A stretch of 64,000 bases of DNA from Labia minor (taxonomy: Eukaryota; Arthropoda; Insecta; Dermaptera; Spongiphoridae): assembly GCA_963082975.1 (NCBI GenBank), contig OY720346.1, positions 33,040,720 to 33,104,719 of the forward strand, in the 5' to 3' direction. This document shows positions 48,814 through 60,212 of the stretch, one piece after another. The first letter of the stretch is position 1. Each line of letters opens with the position of its first letter. Under the pieces are notes generated by a model. It was not told the origin of the DNA, made no database searches, and saw only the letters and a program-made list of their open reading frames with translations. The translations under genes were made by a program, and so were the position numbers.

Positions 48814-49359
48814 GGAGGTGTGTCTAAAAAGTTCGGTGAATGGTATGATAAAAACATTAAAAAGAGAATGTTAATTGTAAATACCTTTATTAACCTTCAA
48901 AATACTCTCCACTAGCCATAACCCACTTCTGACAACGTTTGTATAACGCTTGAAAACTGTTGGAGAAGTCTTGATGTGGAATCGTTCTCAGAATAGCCGT
49001 CACAACATTCAGGCAGGCAATCCACAAGCAGGACACCTGAAAACACTCTTACTGTGTCTAGGCTAATACCCAATTCTTCGGCTATTAGTCGCAAAGTCAA
49101 TTGCCGATCTTTTGTTAGCATCCCTCGTACACGATCAGTGTTTTCTGGGTGGATTGCCGGCCTGAATGTTGTGACGACTATTATGAGAACATTCCACATC
49201 AAGACTTCTCCAACAGTTTTCAAGCGTTATACAAACGTTGTCCTAAGTGGGTTGTGGCAAGTGGAGAGTATTTTGAAGGTTAATAAAGGTATTTACAATT
49301 AACATTCTCTTTTTAATGTTTTTATCATACCATTCACCGAACTTTTTAGACACACCTCG
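48814..49359. mobile_element. mariner-derived foldback element
   Basis: TA bounds both ends (48812-48813 and 49360-49361). The outer ends read GGAGGTGTGTCTAAAAAGTT and, inward from the right, CGAGGTGTGTCTAAAAAGTT, which are mariner ends. The complementarity does not stop at the TIR. 48814-49025 pairs with 49149-49359 almost throughout, so each arm is about 212 bp and contains a copy of the 3' end of the transposase gene. The 123-bp loop keeps the helix-turn-helix piece. This is a palindromic, non-autonomous derivative. Confidence 0.9.
48890..49223 (-). pseudogene. mariner transposase pieces (HTH and C-terminus)
   Basis: On the minus strand RPAIHPENTDRVRGMLTKDR then QLTLRLIAEELGISLDTVR is the second helix-turn-helix of mariner transposases. 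After a large deletion, and in another frame, comes IPHQDFSNSFQALYKRCQKW then VMASGEYFEG and a stop (48890-48892), the usual mariner C-terminus. The catalytic DDD region is gone. A second, inverted copy of the C-terminus is in the right arm on the plus strand (about 49149-49284). Confidence 0.85.
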
Positions 49360-50057
49360 TATATTGTCTTAGAATTAACTCAATAACACTTTAATATTCC
49401 TGGTTGGCAGTTAGTTAAGTTCAGAAATTTATCCATTGATGAGAAGATTAAAAGGTAACATTTAATTGAGTTCATCTCCCAAAGATTTTAAAAAATAATG
49501 AATATATGTAAAAGAAACATAATTATTGGGCTAAGATTTCAAATCAGTAAAAGTGAATTTTTTTATTAATAGATTTATAACGGAAATTAAAAAAAACTAC
49601 CAAAAGCATTATAACAATTATTTAAATTATAATTTAAAATAATATAATTTAAAATCTAAAACATGTAATATATTAATATTATTGTTATTATATACTAATA
49701 GTAATAGAAGGGAAGTAGACCAAGAAAGAAAGATGAAAGGAAATTTAGATAGCAATGATTTGAAAAGAATCCGGAGACGGTAGACGGAAATTTTAAAGAG
49801 GAATGAATAAATAAAGGTATAAAGGTAATAAGGATGAGTGAGTGACATAATCCCCCTTCTCTGAAAAAAAAATTTATGTCAGATTTTTTGTAATGGATAT
49901 CAAGATGTGTTTGTTCCCTAGCATATTGATTGTATATATAAAATGATTATATTTTTGAAATAACTGATTTAATAAATAATTCTTTATTAATATTACTATT
50001 ATATTTGTATAATTATTATAATTTTCATCAAACAATATGATTAGGTGTTTGTACATA

Positions 50058-50445
50058 TCTTATCTTATTAAACTAGCTAAAATTGTATATATATATATAT
50101 TTTTAAATTAATTTATTAATTAGCCGCTCGAAGGATTTTTTTGAAATTTACAGCATAGATAATATTTATAAAGACAAATCGATCTGTATCGGTTTCAGTC
50201 TGGAAAAAAAATCATCTTCATTAGTTTTTTCTTTATTTAAATTTAAATAAGTCATCCATATTTGCCTTTTGCCATTCTTTTTTAATTGAAAATGTAAATA
50301 TTTTTTTAGATTTAAAATATTTTATTTAATTTCGAAATAAAATTAAAAATATATATTTTAATAATATTTTAGAATCAAATTACGAAATATATTTATTAAT
50401 CTTTGAATTGTATATCAATATTTTTTAGCTCGGTGTTCCAGGTAC
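50058..50445 (+). repeat. family C repeat copy
   Basis: TATCTTATCTTATTAAACTA, AAATTTACAGCATAGATAAT, GTTTCAGTCTGGAAAAAAAA, ATTAGTTTTTTCTTTATTTA and a 3' AGCTCGGTGTTCCAGGTAC are in order. The first arm of the 3' hairpin is lost. Confidence 0.75.
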
Positions 50446-50862
50446 TTTTGATTAATTCTAAAATAAAAAAAAATCTTAAAATTGAAAAACAAGATTAAAA
50501 AGTTTTTTTAATTCACTATACATCCAAAAAATACCGAAATTAATCCACCATTAATTAAAATGAATTAGAATATTAAATTTAAATAAGTATAAATTATATC
50601 GCTTTGCATTTTAAACAATATAACGATATCTTATTTTTTGACAGAAATTATGTAGATTTCATTCATCTTTAATATTGGGATATAAGAAATTTATAAATTA
50701 TTATTTTTCCTTTGTGGACTTAATAATTAAATAAAACCATTATGGAAATTTTAGGTAAATTAATTTTATACTCTTAAATATGTATTTTCCATTTGTGTTA
50801 ATATATTTAATCCATAGAACCTGGATTACCAAGTAACTACAAGATACTCAATAAAACTCATA

Positions 50863-50865
<3 letters not shown>

Positions 50866-50903
<38 letters not shown>
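50866..50903. repeat. AT dinucleotide microsatellite
   Basis: Uninterrupted AT run of about 38 bp. Confidence 0.9.
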
Positions 50904-50905
<2 letters not shown>

Positions 50906-50994
50906 AAACATTAGATACATAAATAATATTTTGCTAATATCTTAGATTAGATAGTTAGATAAATAAAAATGGCAGTTTTTCATTCGAACATGCT

Positions 50995-51165
50995 TAAAAG
51001 GGCGGAGTAGTGAGAGAAAGCGCTTTCTAATCATTAAACCAATAGGGAAAAGACTAAATCAGATAGGGGTTGGGTCTTGGGGATGTGGGTGGAGTCTAAA
51101 TAGATTAGAGAGTAATGGAGGAGAGAACTATTTAACTTCACACAAACAGAGTCTTCATCATCAAA
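50995..51165. promoter_or_regulatory. GC-richer island with promoter-like motifs
   Basis: Within strongly AT-rich DNA this block carries AGGGCGGAG, CTAATCATTAAACCAATAGG (homeodomain-like core and CCAAT), several GGGT/GGGTGG boxes and CTATTTAACTTCACAC. It has no open frame or repeat ends. It may be a promoter or enhancer. No transcript evidence is visible. Confidence 0.3.
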
Positions 51166-51170
51166 TAAAA

Positions 51171-53555
51171 AAAGAATAGTGATGTCAGGAATAAAAATTT
51201 AAATATAAATTTTAATAATTTAAAAAATAAATTTTGTAAGAAATACTTAAATTAATTTAAATAAATTTCCGAAAAAATATAAAATTCGAATTATTACAGC
51301 TTATTGGATTTTCAAATTTCTAGTTGAATTGAGAAAACAATTAATTATAAAATGTATAATTGTAATTATTGTTTAAAATTTTTAAAAAATATATATACCG
51401 AATGAACTTTTATAAAATATTATACGTACATTAAATTATTAATCATATAATATTTAAAAAATGTATATGTATAATGCATATAAAGCTCTTTAGATTAAAA
51501 ATGAAATTGTCGATATGGGTCATCTTTTTCAGGTTTTTTTATTAATTAAAGTAATTAATCAAAGAGTATTAAAAATTATCAAAGAAAATTAAAATCATAA
51601 CATTACAAATGGCTTATTAGATTGAATGGAAAACATAATATAATATAATAAAAACAAATAATACCAGTTTCGAGCTCAAGAATTTTACCTAACAATAATA
51701 GAAATATTATTTAATATTTGAAAAAATTGTTTTTTAAGGTATGCATTTGCTTTCTTTTAAAATTTTAAATAAACATGATATAATAATCTCAGTTAAGTTA
51801 AAACTGATTTTTTGATATCTTCATATTAAGGCTATTTTATGATGAAAATATCAATGTCAATATCAATTTTTTTCAAAAATTTAAGTATTTATCTTAATTA
51901 AAATAATTTATCTACATGTATCAATAAAATAAATAAATTATAAAGATTATAAAAATAATAGTATTGAATTATATAACAGGCTTTTTAATGAGAAAAAAGA
52001 TGGATTATAATTCTATATATAAGATAGTAATATATAATTTGAAATAAAGTATTTAATTAGAACATTCATTTCTTATGAAAAGATTTGTAATTTTATATAA
52101 ATAGAGAGATTAAGAATTTAGGTAAACAACAGTAACACTCATTGAAGGATATTAAAAAATCATGCTTTAGATTAATTAATTAGATAAATAATAATAATAT
52201 TTGGAGGAAATATAAGTAAAATCCTGAAAATAAAATGAAATTCTAGTTTCTAGTTTACATCAGATCGATATTAGGGAAATGTTCCCTGCTCAGTTGGGTC
52301 GATGGGGTGTGTATGTTTGGGTGGAATGTTATACCAAATATCAAGAATCTACTTTTTGATTTAAAGAATAATTTAAAAATGACTTAATAAAAAATAGGAA
52401 AGATTAAAATATCGAATCCTGAATGGAATTTATCTAACTCTATTTAAAATATACAATATCATATAATATAATAATTATTATATTATTCTTTGTGATGATC
52501 AATTTCTTCTTTATTTAAATATATAAAAACTACATTTATTCAATTTATTTAATTTGAAAACAAAAATTCTTTATTCATAAACATAAATTTAAAATTAGAT
52601 AAACAAAAAATAAAAACAATGAAACAATTAAATGAAGCAAGGATATATATATAAATATATATTAATTTTAATTGCCAGAGTCTAACTAATAATAAATATC
52701 ATTTCGATGAAAATAAAAATAAAAAATAAATATAAATATTAAATATAATCAATTAAAAGTTTGAAAATTAATATTATTTATTTAAAAATTTATAAAATTC
52801 ATTTCTTCTCTTCAGTTTAAAAAAAGACTTCTTTATCAAAAAATGTTAAATTTTTACAATAGGAATTGAGTTCGTTACTAATAGATAAATATTAGGAGTA
52901 ATAATTAAAGTTGAAATATTTTTCATTTTACTCTTAATTAGAAATTAAATAAAACTATTACTTATAAAAATTTATATTAAAATTAGTCAAGTGGGTTGAG
53001 TACATGTATATGTGATTAATAAATATAAATTAATTAATTATTAAGAATATAATACATCAAAGAGAAATTAACTAAAAAAGAATATTAAATATCATAAAAT
53101 TGAAAACTAAAAAAATTATATTGTGACAATTATTTTTTAAATTAAATTTTAAAAAAAACTTAAAATAATAGAAACATTCTATATATATATTTAAATTATA
53201 TTATAATTTATTTGAAATAATTTTCACATCAAAGAGAATCACAATAAAATATAAATTTTAAGAATTTATATTTCTTTTTTTAAGAAAGATTAAAATATTT
53301 GTATTAAAATTTATCTTTTAAAAATGATATTATGTTTGATTTAAAACTAAGAGAGTATTTCTTATCGATTTTATCATCAATATATATTGATTTTATTTAA
53401 TGGAAAATTATTATACATATAATTAGATATATGTGTATAATTTGGGAATAGATAATTTGTTTCGTTATGATTATTTGTGTTATTGATTTAGTTAATCTGT
53501 ATGATCCATTGAATGAAATAATAATAAACAAAAAAAAATAGTGTTGAGGGTATAG
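51171..53555. other. AT-rich stretch without a recognised gene
   Basis: I saw no exon, tRNA or repeat with clear ends. A small GC-richer patch at 52268-52330 matches nothing I know. Confidence 0.5.
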
Positions 53556-53559
53556 AAAG

Positions 53560-53730
53560 CATCACCTGACCCAGGTCATAAGATTTACATTTATTTTTAG
53601 AGACCTTCTATATAAAACGGTGAGTGAGTGGTCAATGGGTATGTCTCCCTCGCTTCTGCCATGCCTCCTTAATCTTACCAACCAGGATCCAAAGACAGGG
53701 ATGATGATATTAGACAAATAAAAACATCAA
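53560..53730. promoter_or_regulatory. possible promoter or enhancer block
   Basis: It contains CACCTGACCCAGGTCA (an E-box plus TGACCC/AGGTCA, half-sites of nuclear receptor type with no spacer), CTATATAAAA and GTGAGTGAGTGG. Coding potential is low on both strands. The role is inferred from motifs only. Confidence 0.25.
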
Positions 53731-53951
53731 TCAGGACATTTTGATTTTGATTATTTCTATTACGATTAATAAAAAAAATATGAAAAGAAAATGCCGGATT
53801 AAAGAAATTATTGACAAATCATTTAAGTAAAATTTAAAAATTATTATTTTTTAAGAGATTAATTATAATTAAAATGGAAAAAACCTAACCTCTCTTTCAC
53901 TAGTTATGTGAGTATAACATATATATATATAAAGAAAAAATAATTACTCAC

Positions 53952-54230
53952 CGCTGAGAATTCGGAGTATTTTGTCAATGATAATCTTCTTATCACGAAA
54001 TAAAAGGGAATAGGAATGATGAGTGGGTGGTTTTTGTGAATCAAATCGCACGTCTCGAGGATTGCCAAAGACTCACTGCTCACTGGCTTATCACGTCTCA
54101 ACAGCCAGACATCTACTGTTGATTTGTTTACACGGCTGGGTTTGTGCTAGAACTAAAAACCATTGAAAGATTTCTCGACAGAGTGAGCCACCACGGCCAT
54201 AATTCGCGTACTCATCAATAGAATGCATCA
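53952..54230 (-). other. exon-like block with strong donor, possible 5' UTR exon
   Basis: On the minus strand it ends TTCTCAGCG|GTGAGTAAT, a near-consensus splice donor. All three frames carry some open sequence, but none is recognisable and a short uORF (ATG then four codons) lies within. Its strand, GC content and position about 16.6 kb upstream of the 37324 acceptor fit a non-coding first exon of the Skywalker-type gene. The link is not shown by the sequence. Confidence 0.35.
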
Positions 54231-54459
54231 CATTCATTTAACCATTTATTGTTATATTTTAAATCAATTATTTAAATTAAAAAATAATAAAACTTATATA
54301 ATTTAGAAAAATAATCTCATTTATATAATTTATTTAAAAATTCTCTTGAAAATCAATAAAAGTGATATATATATATAATTTTAATATTAAAAGAAATAAT
54401 ATAATTTAGATAGCACAAATTACCAAGTTAGTGAATTTTACTTGGATAGTATACCTGGA

Positions 54460-54680
54460 TGGATTTGGTAAAAGTTGGGAGAGGCTGAATAAAGGAGAGA
54501 CAATGAAAATATATCATCGGATTATAAAGAATAATAAGTTGTCAAACTACTGATGAATTATTCGAGAAAGCTGTGAGAGGACATTATAAAGATAAATGAG
54601 GCAGTATTAGAAAATAATTAAATGGAAGTAACTCAGTATTGGAAGGACTGAAGGAATGTGGTTGTTCTGGCAAAGAATTT
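54460..54680 (+). pseudogene. possible LINE 3' fragment
   Basis: ATGGAAGTAACTCAGTATTG then GGACTGAAGGAATGTGGTTG parallels 31383-31425 (GTGGCTCAGACTACG ... GGAATGTGGTTGTT). The reading frame is destroyed. Confidence 0.35.
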
Positions 54681-54690
54681 TTCACTTTAG

Positions 54691-54691
<1 letters not shown>

Positions 54692-54742
<51 letters not shown>
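54692..54742. repeat. compound CT/AT microsatellite
   Basis: A CT run of about 22 bp leads directly into an AT run of about 28 bp. Confidence 0.9.
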
Positions 54743-54744
<2 letters not shown>

Positions 54745-55080
54745 AAAGTGGAATACCTAGAACTTGTCGGCCTATAGCTTCTAAAATTTATCGCCCTTTC
54801 TTAGTCAATCATATGGTGGTTTTTATAAATTAATATCACATAAATAAATGTAATTGAGACGTACTAGCGACACTGACAACAATATTTAAAAGTATCATAG
54901 TTAAATTACAATCTTGGCTGAAGAAGTTTTAAATTTATACTGTTTAAATAAAATTTGAATAGATCAAGAGGACATAAATAAAATTTTTAAAGATATTTTA
55001 TATCCCATAGGTGAAAAATCATAGAGCAATTTATAAATTATGGAAATCAAATAGTAAACTATTTTAGAAAATATAAACTA

Positions 55081-55253
55081 CGAAAAAGCGTTTAAATAAC
55101 TTTGGTATGAATAAAACTATTTCTAAAATAAAATAAACCGAATTTAAAAAACCGAAAAAGTCTTTAAATAACTTTAGTATGAATAAAACTATTTCTAAAA
55201 TAAAATAATCCGAATTTAAAAAACCGAAAAAGTCTTTAAATAACTTTAGTATG
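55081..55253. repeat. 72-bp tandem repeat, 2.4 units
   Basis: Units begin with CGAAAAAG at 55081, 55153 and 55225. The first two are full length and differ at a few sites. Because 72 is a multiple of three, the minus strand gives a 24-residue periodic frame (LKLFKDFFGFLNS...). That frame is a by-product of the repeat and not a gene I can support. Confidence 0.9.
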
Positions 55254-56099
55254 TCAGCCACTGAGCATTCTTATGGGACAAATACACAGTTTAATTAATT
55301 ACTTTTTATTAATTAAACTAAAAGAGATCATAAAAAAAAAGTTGCATATAAAGTTGTTCAGAATCATTCAAGGAACACCTCAAAGTAAGTTTCAACCACC
55401 TACCTCCTTTCGCCAGTCTCCTGTATAATTACCAATGAAGTGATCGAGTTGTTTTTGCAACAAAACCCTAATATAAAAAATGTCACCACTTTATATATAA
55501 AACAAATAATAATAATAATATAAATGATCTTATATACCGTAAAATCTGAATTTATTAGTTTATTTTTATAAACATAATTATAAATAACAAAATTATAAAT
55601 AAAATGAAAAGAATGGATAAAAAACAAATTGGTAATTTTTTTTATTTTTTAATTACTAATATATATAAATAAATCTTTCTAAAGGGATAGAAGGAAGGAA
55701 ATTACATTCAAACTACAATTTTTTTTAAAATTTTAAATAATGTGTATTGAAATAATATTTTTTACTTACCTTTTTATTTAACTTTATAATAATAGAAAAA
55801 CATTAAATTACTTTATTCCGATTTCTGTATTTTTTTCTTCATTATATATTATTCATAATTTTTTATATATATAATGAATATTTGTATGAGTATTAAATTA
55901 TTTATGATAAAAATAATGTGTTTTGGTGTGGTATCTGATAAATCTTTTATTATTTATTAGTATTTATTTAAAAAATCTCTTGAAAATCAATATATATATA
56001 TATATATATATATAAAATAATAATAATACATTTATATAATTTTAATATATATTTGAACAGCACATCCAAATGATCAAAATCTTTATTTATCAAAATTAG

Positions 56100-56215
56100 T
56101 TAGCTCGTTTTATGGTAGGCGCAGTCCCCTTCATATTCGGCTCAACAAAGTTAACTGGCCAAATTCGAGCCCACTGGTTAGTTCACAATCATCTAATACT
56201 TATAAGGTATGCCTT
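56100..56215. other. GC-richer unassigned block upstream of the ATPase beta exons
   Basis: The minus strand is open as NQWARIWPVNFVEPNMKG then TAPTIKRAN and a stop. The plus strand is open as SFYGRRSPLHIRLNKVNWPN with an AAG|GTATGC donor. IWPVNF recalls the ADAT3 tRNA deaminase subunit, but this is too short to claim. Confidence 0.25.
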
Positions 56216-56953
56216 TGAATACAACTTTGCCGGAAAAGTCAACTTTAGCAAAGAGGTTCATTATTCAATGAAGAGTTAAATAAACAAGTAAAATTGCTGT
56301 ATATGATGATTATTATGAAACTGTCTTTATATATTTCATCCAATTTTGATTCTCTTTTGATTCACCTAATATCTGATTTGATTATTATTATTATTTTTAT
56401 CACCATACTCTATTCACGGGCTATTTTCCATTTGATGTTCTCCTAAATGTTTCTTCCCTTAATGCCCGGCTTAACTTTCTCATCTTTATAATACAAACTC
56501 TATATCTGAGGATGTATAAAAGTCATGCTAAGTAATATTCATTATGTAAATTTTCGAAGAATTTAAGAAAAAGAGATTACCCATATTGCGGATATTTTAT
56601 TTTGACTTATTCTCATCTAGTACCTGAACAATGTCCTACATCCATACAACAAAAAATAATAGTTTTAACTTGTAATTTAACATTAATATTTCTAAACAAT
56701 ATATTGCAAATTTAATTACATATATGCGATAGTATTCTAAACATAAATTATTTTGGACATTATTATTATTATTCTTAAATGATAATTCTAAATACTTATA
56801 CATTTAAATTAATTTATAATTTAAAATTCTCCATTTTGTATTTTAAGATATATATACCTTATATATATATAGATATAGATATAGATATCTTTAAATATAT
56901 AAATTATTGATTATTTATTATACATATAAATATTGATTGATTGATTTTTTTAG

Positions 56954-57097
56954 CTATAATAGTATATATAATTCTATTTGCTATATGTATTGCACTTATT
57001 TTGTCTATTATTATACGAATATATAGTAAACCAATAAATGATACGTCAGAAATAACAAAATTACAAGGAATATTAGATCCTGCTAAAACTACTCCAG
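56954..57097 (+). CDS. Na+/K+-ATPase beta subunit, transmembrane exon
   Basis: A 144-nt exon lies between the acceptor TTTTTTTAG (56952-56953) and the donor G|GTAAAC. It starts in phase 1 and ends in phase 1. The 47 codons open with IIVYIILFAICIALILSIII, one hydrophobic helix, then RIYSKPINDTSEITKLQG and DPAKTTP. The next exon completes G and gives PGLTIEP. A single helix followed about 25 residues later by PGL is the layout of the beta subunit, a type II membrane protein that assembles with and stabilises the catalytic alpha subunit. NDT is a potential N-glycosylation site on the outer face. The upstream exon with the cytoplasmic tail was not found. Confidence 0.85.
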
Positions 57098-58183
57098 GTA
57101 AACTTTAATTAATTTTATATGTGATTTCCACTTAATTAAACAAAATAATTGTAAAATTAATCAATTAAAATATTCCACTAGAAATATATCAAATAATATG
57201 CATTATTAGATATTAAAAGAACAATATTTATTTTTCTAATTCTATATACCCTCATAAGCCCAAATATTCTTCTTATAAAAATATATTATTAATATAATAG
57301 ATTTATGTTTTAATAATAGATGATATGATATGATATTAATTATATTCTCAATTTATTTATCTTTTTTGCTACACATAGAATACTTTGTAAAAATTCCATT
57401 TATAGTGTTTAATTAAAGTGAGTGAAAATGAAAATAATTAACTTATTGAAATTCATTAGTTCTTGGCGTTAGTATATTTTTAATCGTCAACACCATTCTT
57501 TTAACCTAAAAGTTGTTGTTTGAAACATAGACACTTAAACTAGAACCCCATAATAATAGAAAATGATATAATTAAGAATAAATTGGATTTATTTCTTTAG
57601 TTTAAAATTTTATCTAGTTTGCATTTACACTAATATATGTGATGGAGTAATTTATGTTCATAAACAAATTGAATAGTTGATGGATAGCTAAGAGTAAATA
57701 AAATTCAAAATTCAATAGGTTACTTATCCGAATGTGCAATAAAGATCGATTAATTTCAAAAGCATAAAGTTATATATAAGATTATATATTTTTTGAGAGG
57801 ATGTGTATTAAATATCTAATAAAATATCTAATTTATTCTAAAAGTTAATATTTTAATTAAGTTATTACTATTAGATCATTCTTATTAAATGTTTTAGTGA
57901 ATTTAGAAATTTTATATAAATATAAATCCCTTCCTAAATTTTGCACTAATAGTACTATCGATGTATACATATCAACTAAATAATTAATAAGCTAATAACT
58001 CATTGGTATATCCAATCTGCATGATTGTCTTTCTCGCGGGTTTCCCTTTGAAGTGTTTTTTCCTGGTATAAAATAACGTAGAAAAAATCATTAGTTAAAT
58101 ATTTAAAAAAATAATTTATCGTACTTATCTTCTTAATAATTTTTTAATTTTAATTTTTTTTCATTCTTTTGATTTATTATTAG

Positions 58184-58294
58184 GCTTAACAATTGAGCCC
58201 CGAATGCATAATATTTCTCCACTTTTATGGTATAGTACAAAGAATTTAACTACAAATGTAAATTATATTGAAAAAATTAAACATCTGCTTAGAG
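58184..58294 (+). CDS. Na+/K+-ATPase beta subunit, stalk exon
   Basis: A 111-nt exon, acceptor TTATTATTAG (58182-58183), donor G|GTATTT, phase 1 to phase 1. It encodes LTIEPRMHNISPLLWYSTKN then LTTNVNYIEKIKHLLR. In fly nervana the matching stretch is GLGFRP ... LIWYKGT ... Y ... L-D-D-F-L, so the conserved W-Y and the helix after it line up. Two glycosylation sequons (NIS and NLT) are present. No cysteine lies in this exon, as expected before the first disulfide. Confidence 0.88.
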
Positions 58295-58639
58295 GTATTT
58301 AATTAGATATAAGTTAATATTAATCCATATAATATAAATAATTTAAGTCGTTCAATTTTATCAATACTTTTTATAATAATAATTTAGAAAATCTATTATA
58401 ATTAGTAAAAATTATTATTTAAAAATTGAATATCCAACCAAGATCTTAGTTTTATAGAATATTTTAATTGTTTTTTTTATATATATAATTTATATAAATA
58501 TTTTTATTTATATATCTTAAAAATTTTTATATCGGAAATAAAAATTATTTATTTACTAGTTCTAAAAATTTTTGTCTAGTACAAATTGTCTCAAAAACAA
58601 AAGTCCCCTCATTAAAATTTTGGAAAGCTATATAAATTA

Positions 58640-58689
58640 AGGGACTCGTATGCCATGCCCCGGGTGACAGCAATTTTGTTACGTCACTG
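58640..58689 (-). mobile_element. solo hAT-type terminus
   Basis: Read on the minus strand from 58689: CAGTGACGTAACAAAATTGC then TGTCACCCGGGGCATGG. CAGTGNCGTAAC plus CCCGGGGC is a common hAT end. No opposite end or target duplication was found, so the rest of the element is lost or unrecognised. Confidence 0.45.
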
Positions 58690-59033
58690 CCGAGGAGAAT
58701 TAAGGAAGATCAATTTTTTTATATTCGCTCTCAAATAACTTTTAATCTTTTCATTGAAATATAATATAATAATATAATATTTTGATTTAATATATATATA
58801 TATATATATAAAAATTAAAATTATAGTTTCCAAAAAATATTATATATATATATTACATTTTTTAAATTTTTATATAAAATACTAAAACAGATACTTGTAG
58901 ATTTTAGTTTTATTTCATAATATTAATATTTTATAAGTGTATAAATCAATGTTTAATAATATGTAAATAAATATATATATTTATTTATATTAAAAACGTT
59001 AACTATTACTTTTTGTACAAGTATAAATCGAAT

Positions 59034-59107
59034 GGCCCATTAGCTCAGTTGGTTAGAGCGTCGTGCTAATAACGCGAAGGTCGTGGGTTCGATCCCCCCA
59101 TGGGCCA
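59034..59107 (+). tRNA. tRNA-Ile (anticodon AAT)
   Basis: A 74-nt gene that folds as a cloverleaf. The acceptor stem GGCCCAT/ATGGGCC pairs perfectly. The D stem is GCTC/GAGC. The anticodon stem TCGTG/CGCGA holds the loop CTAATAA, anticodon AAT (read as IAU after deamination). The T arm is GTGGG-TTCGATC-CCCCC, followed by discriminator A. The T stem has one T-C mismatch where most tRNA-Ile genes have GCGGG/CCCGC. There is no intron. A pol III terminator (run of T) starts two bases after the gene at 59110. It lies in the intron of the ATPase beta gene on the same strand. Confidence 0.93.
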
Positions 59108-59787
59108 CATTTTTTTTAAATTTGTGTTAAACTATGATATTTCAAGTTAAAATTTATTTATATTATATATATATATTTTTTTTAAATATTCCTTCTAAAT
59201 GAAAAAAAAATAACTAATAAATTATGAATATTTTTGTTATAGTTACTAAAATATTTACACAAAAATAATAAAAAAGTTAAAAGTAACACTTCTTTGTTAT
59301 TTTAAATTTTATTTTTTGGTATCAACACTATTCTGTACTGCCTTCTCTTTCTTTGTTAAATACTGTGATCCTCCTCGGAATCAGATTGAGATTTTGCATA
59401 ATATTTCTTATGGAATTTCATCTGATTTTGGAATTACTTCATATCAGCTCCATTAGAATGTATGGTGCTAATTCCCCTTATAAAATTATACTTAATGTGA
59501 TCTATAGGCCAACATTAATTCTCATACAGCTATTCATTATTCCTGAGACCACGAAAAATTCTTGAATTCAATAAATATTTTTTATAATAAATTAATTTAA
59601 CTATAAAACAAAATACACACACAAATCCTTTATATTACCTTAATCTCTTATTAATGACATCATAAAAATGAATATTTTAAAGTTAGTAATAAGTTAATGA
59701 TAAGCCGGATAGTTATCATTTTATCTCAAAAACGAATAATAATAGATTTATATATAATTTATTATGTTATGTATTATCTATTAATAG

Positions 59788-59996
59788 GCTATCCAGACGA
59801 ATTGTCTAAAAGTGAAGAATGTCAAAAAATGATTATACGCCCGTCTGATATTGATATTAAACAATGGATAAAATACAGATACGGGTATACTCATTGTCCA
59901 TTTTCAGTAAAATCCCTTCTTGGACCATGCAGCGAAGGAAATTATGGTTATGATAATATAAATTTGCAACCATGTCTTTATATCACCATCAATAAG
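59788..59996 (+). CDS. Na+/K+-ATPase beta subunit, extracellular cysteine exon
   Basis: A 209-nt exon, acceptor TATTAATAG (59786-59787), donor AAG|GTATAT, phase 1 to phase 0. The 69 codons start YPDELSKSEECQKMIIRPSD and end LGPCSEGNYGYDNINLQPC then LYITINK. Four cysteines (ECQ, THC, GPC, QPC) sit where the first two conserved beta-subunit disulfides are expected. G-P-C-x-x-x-N-x-G-Y and P-C-x-x-x-x-x-N-K match the family (fly: SPCTKENNYSYHKSAPC, FLKLNK). The exon normally following would begin with I-Y-G-W-x-P. I could not find it before the window end. The reading frame continues past the donor to 60032, but that part is intron. Confidence 0.93.
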
Positions 59997-60212
59997 GTAT
60001 ATGCATTAATTAAACTTATAGGATCGGAATAAATAATAACACTATGGGTTAAGTAATATAATTTTAATAATAATTCTACTTTACATCTTTGTTTACAAAT
60101 TACCCTGACAACCAACCACTGTCTCCTAAATACCATCTTCATTAATTATCGCTTGTGCGGTGTCTTGGGTTAATAATATTTTTATTCAAATTGTTAATTA
60201 AATAAACAGACT

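Noticed and set aside
49054..49302. 82-codon plus-strand frame
   Set aside because: It is the inverted right arm of the mariner foldback plus the antisense of the HTH loop, not an independent gene.
55081..55253. CRISPR-like array
   Set aside because: The units are directly adjacent with no unique spacers, and the genome is eukaryotic. This is an ordinary tandem repeat.
55064..55261. 65-codon periodic minus-strand frame
   Set aside because: It is produced by the 72-bp tandem repeat. There is no homology and no splice or start context.
59353..59565. 70-codon plus-strand frame inside the ATPase beta intron
   Set aside because: No recognisable protein, no splice sites in a matching phase, and composition like the surrounding intron.
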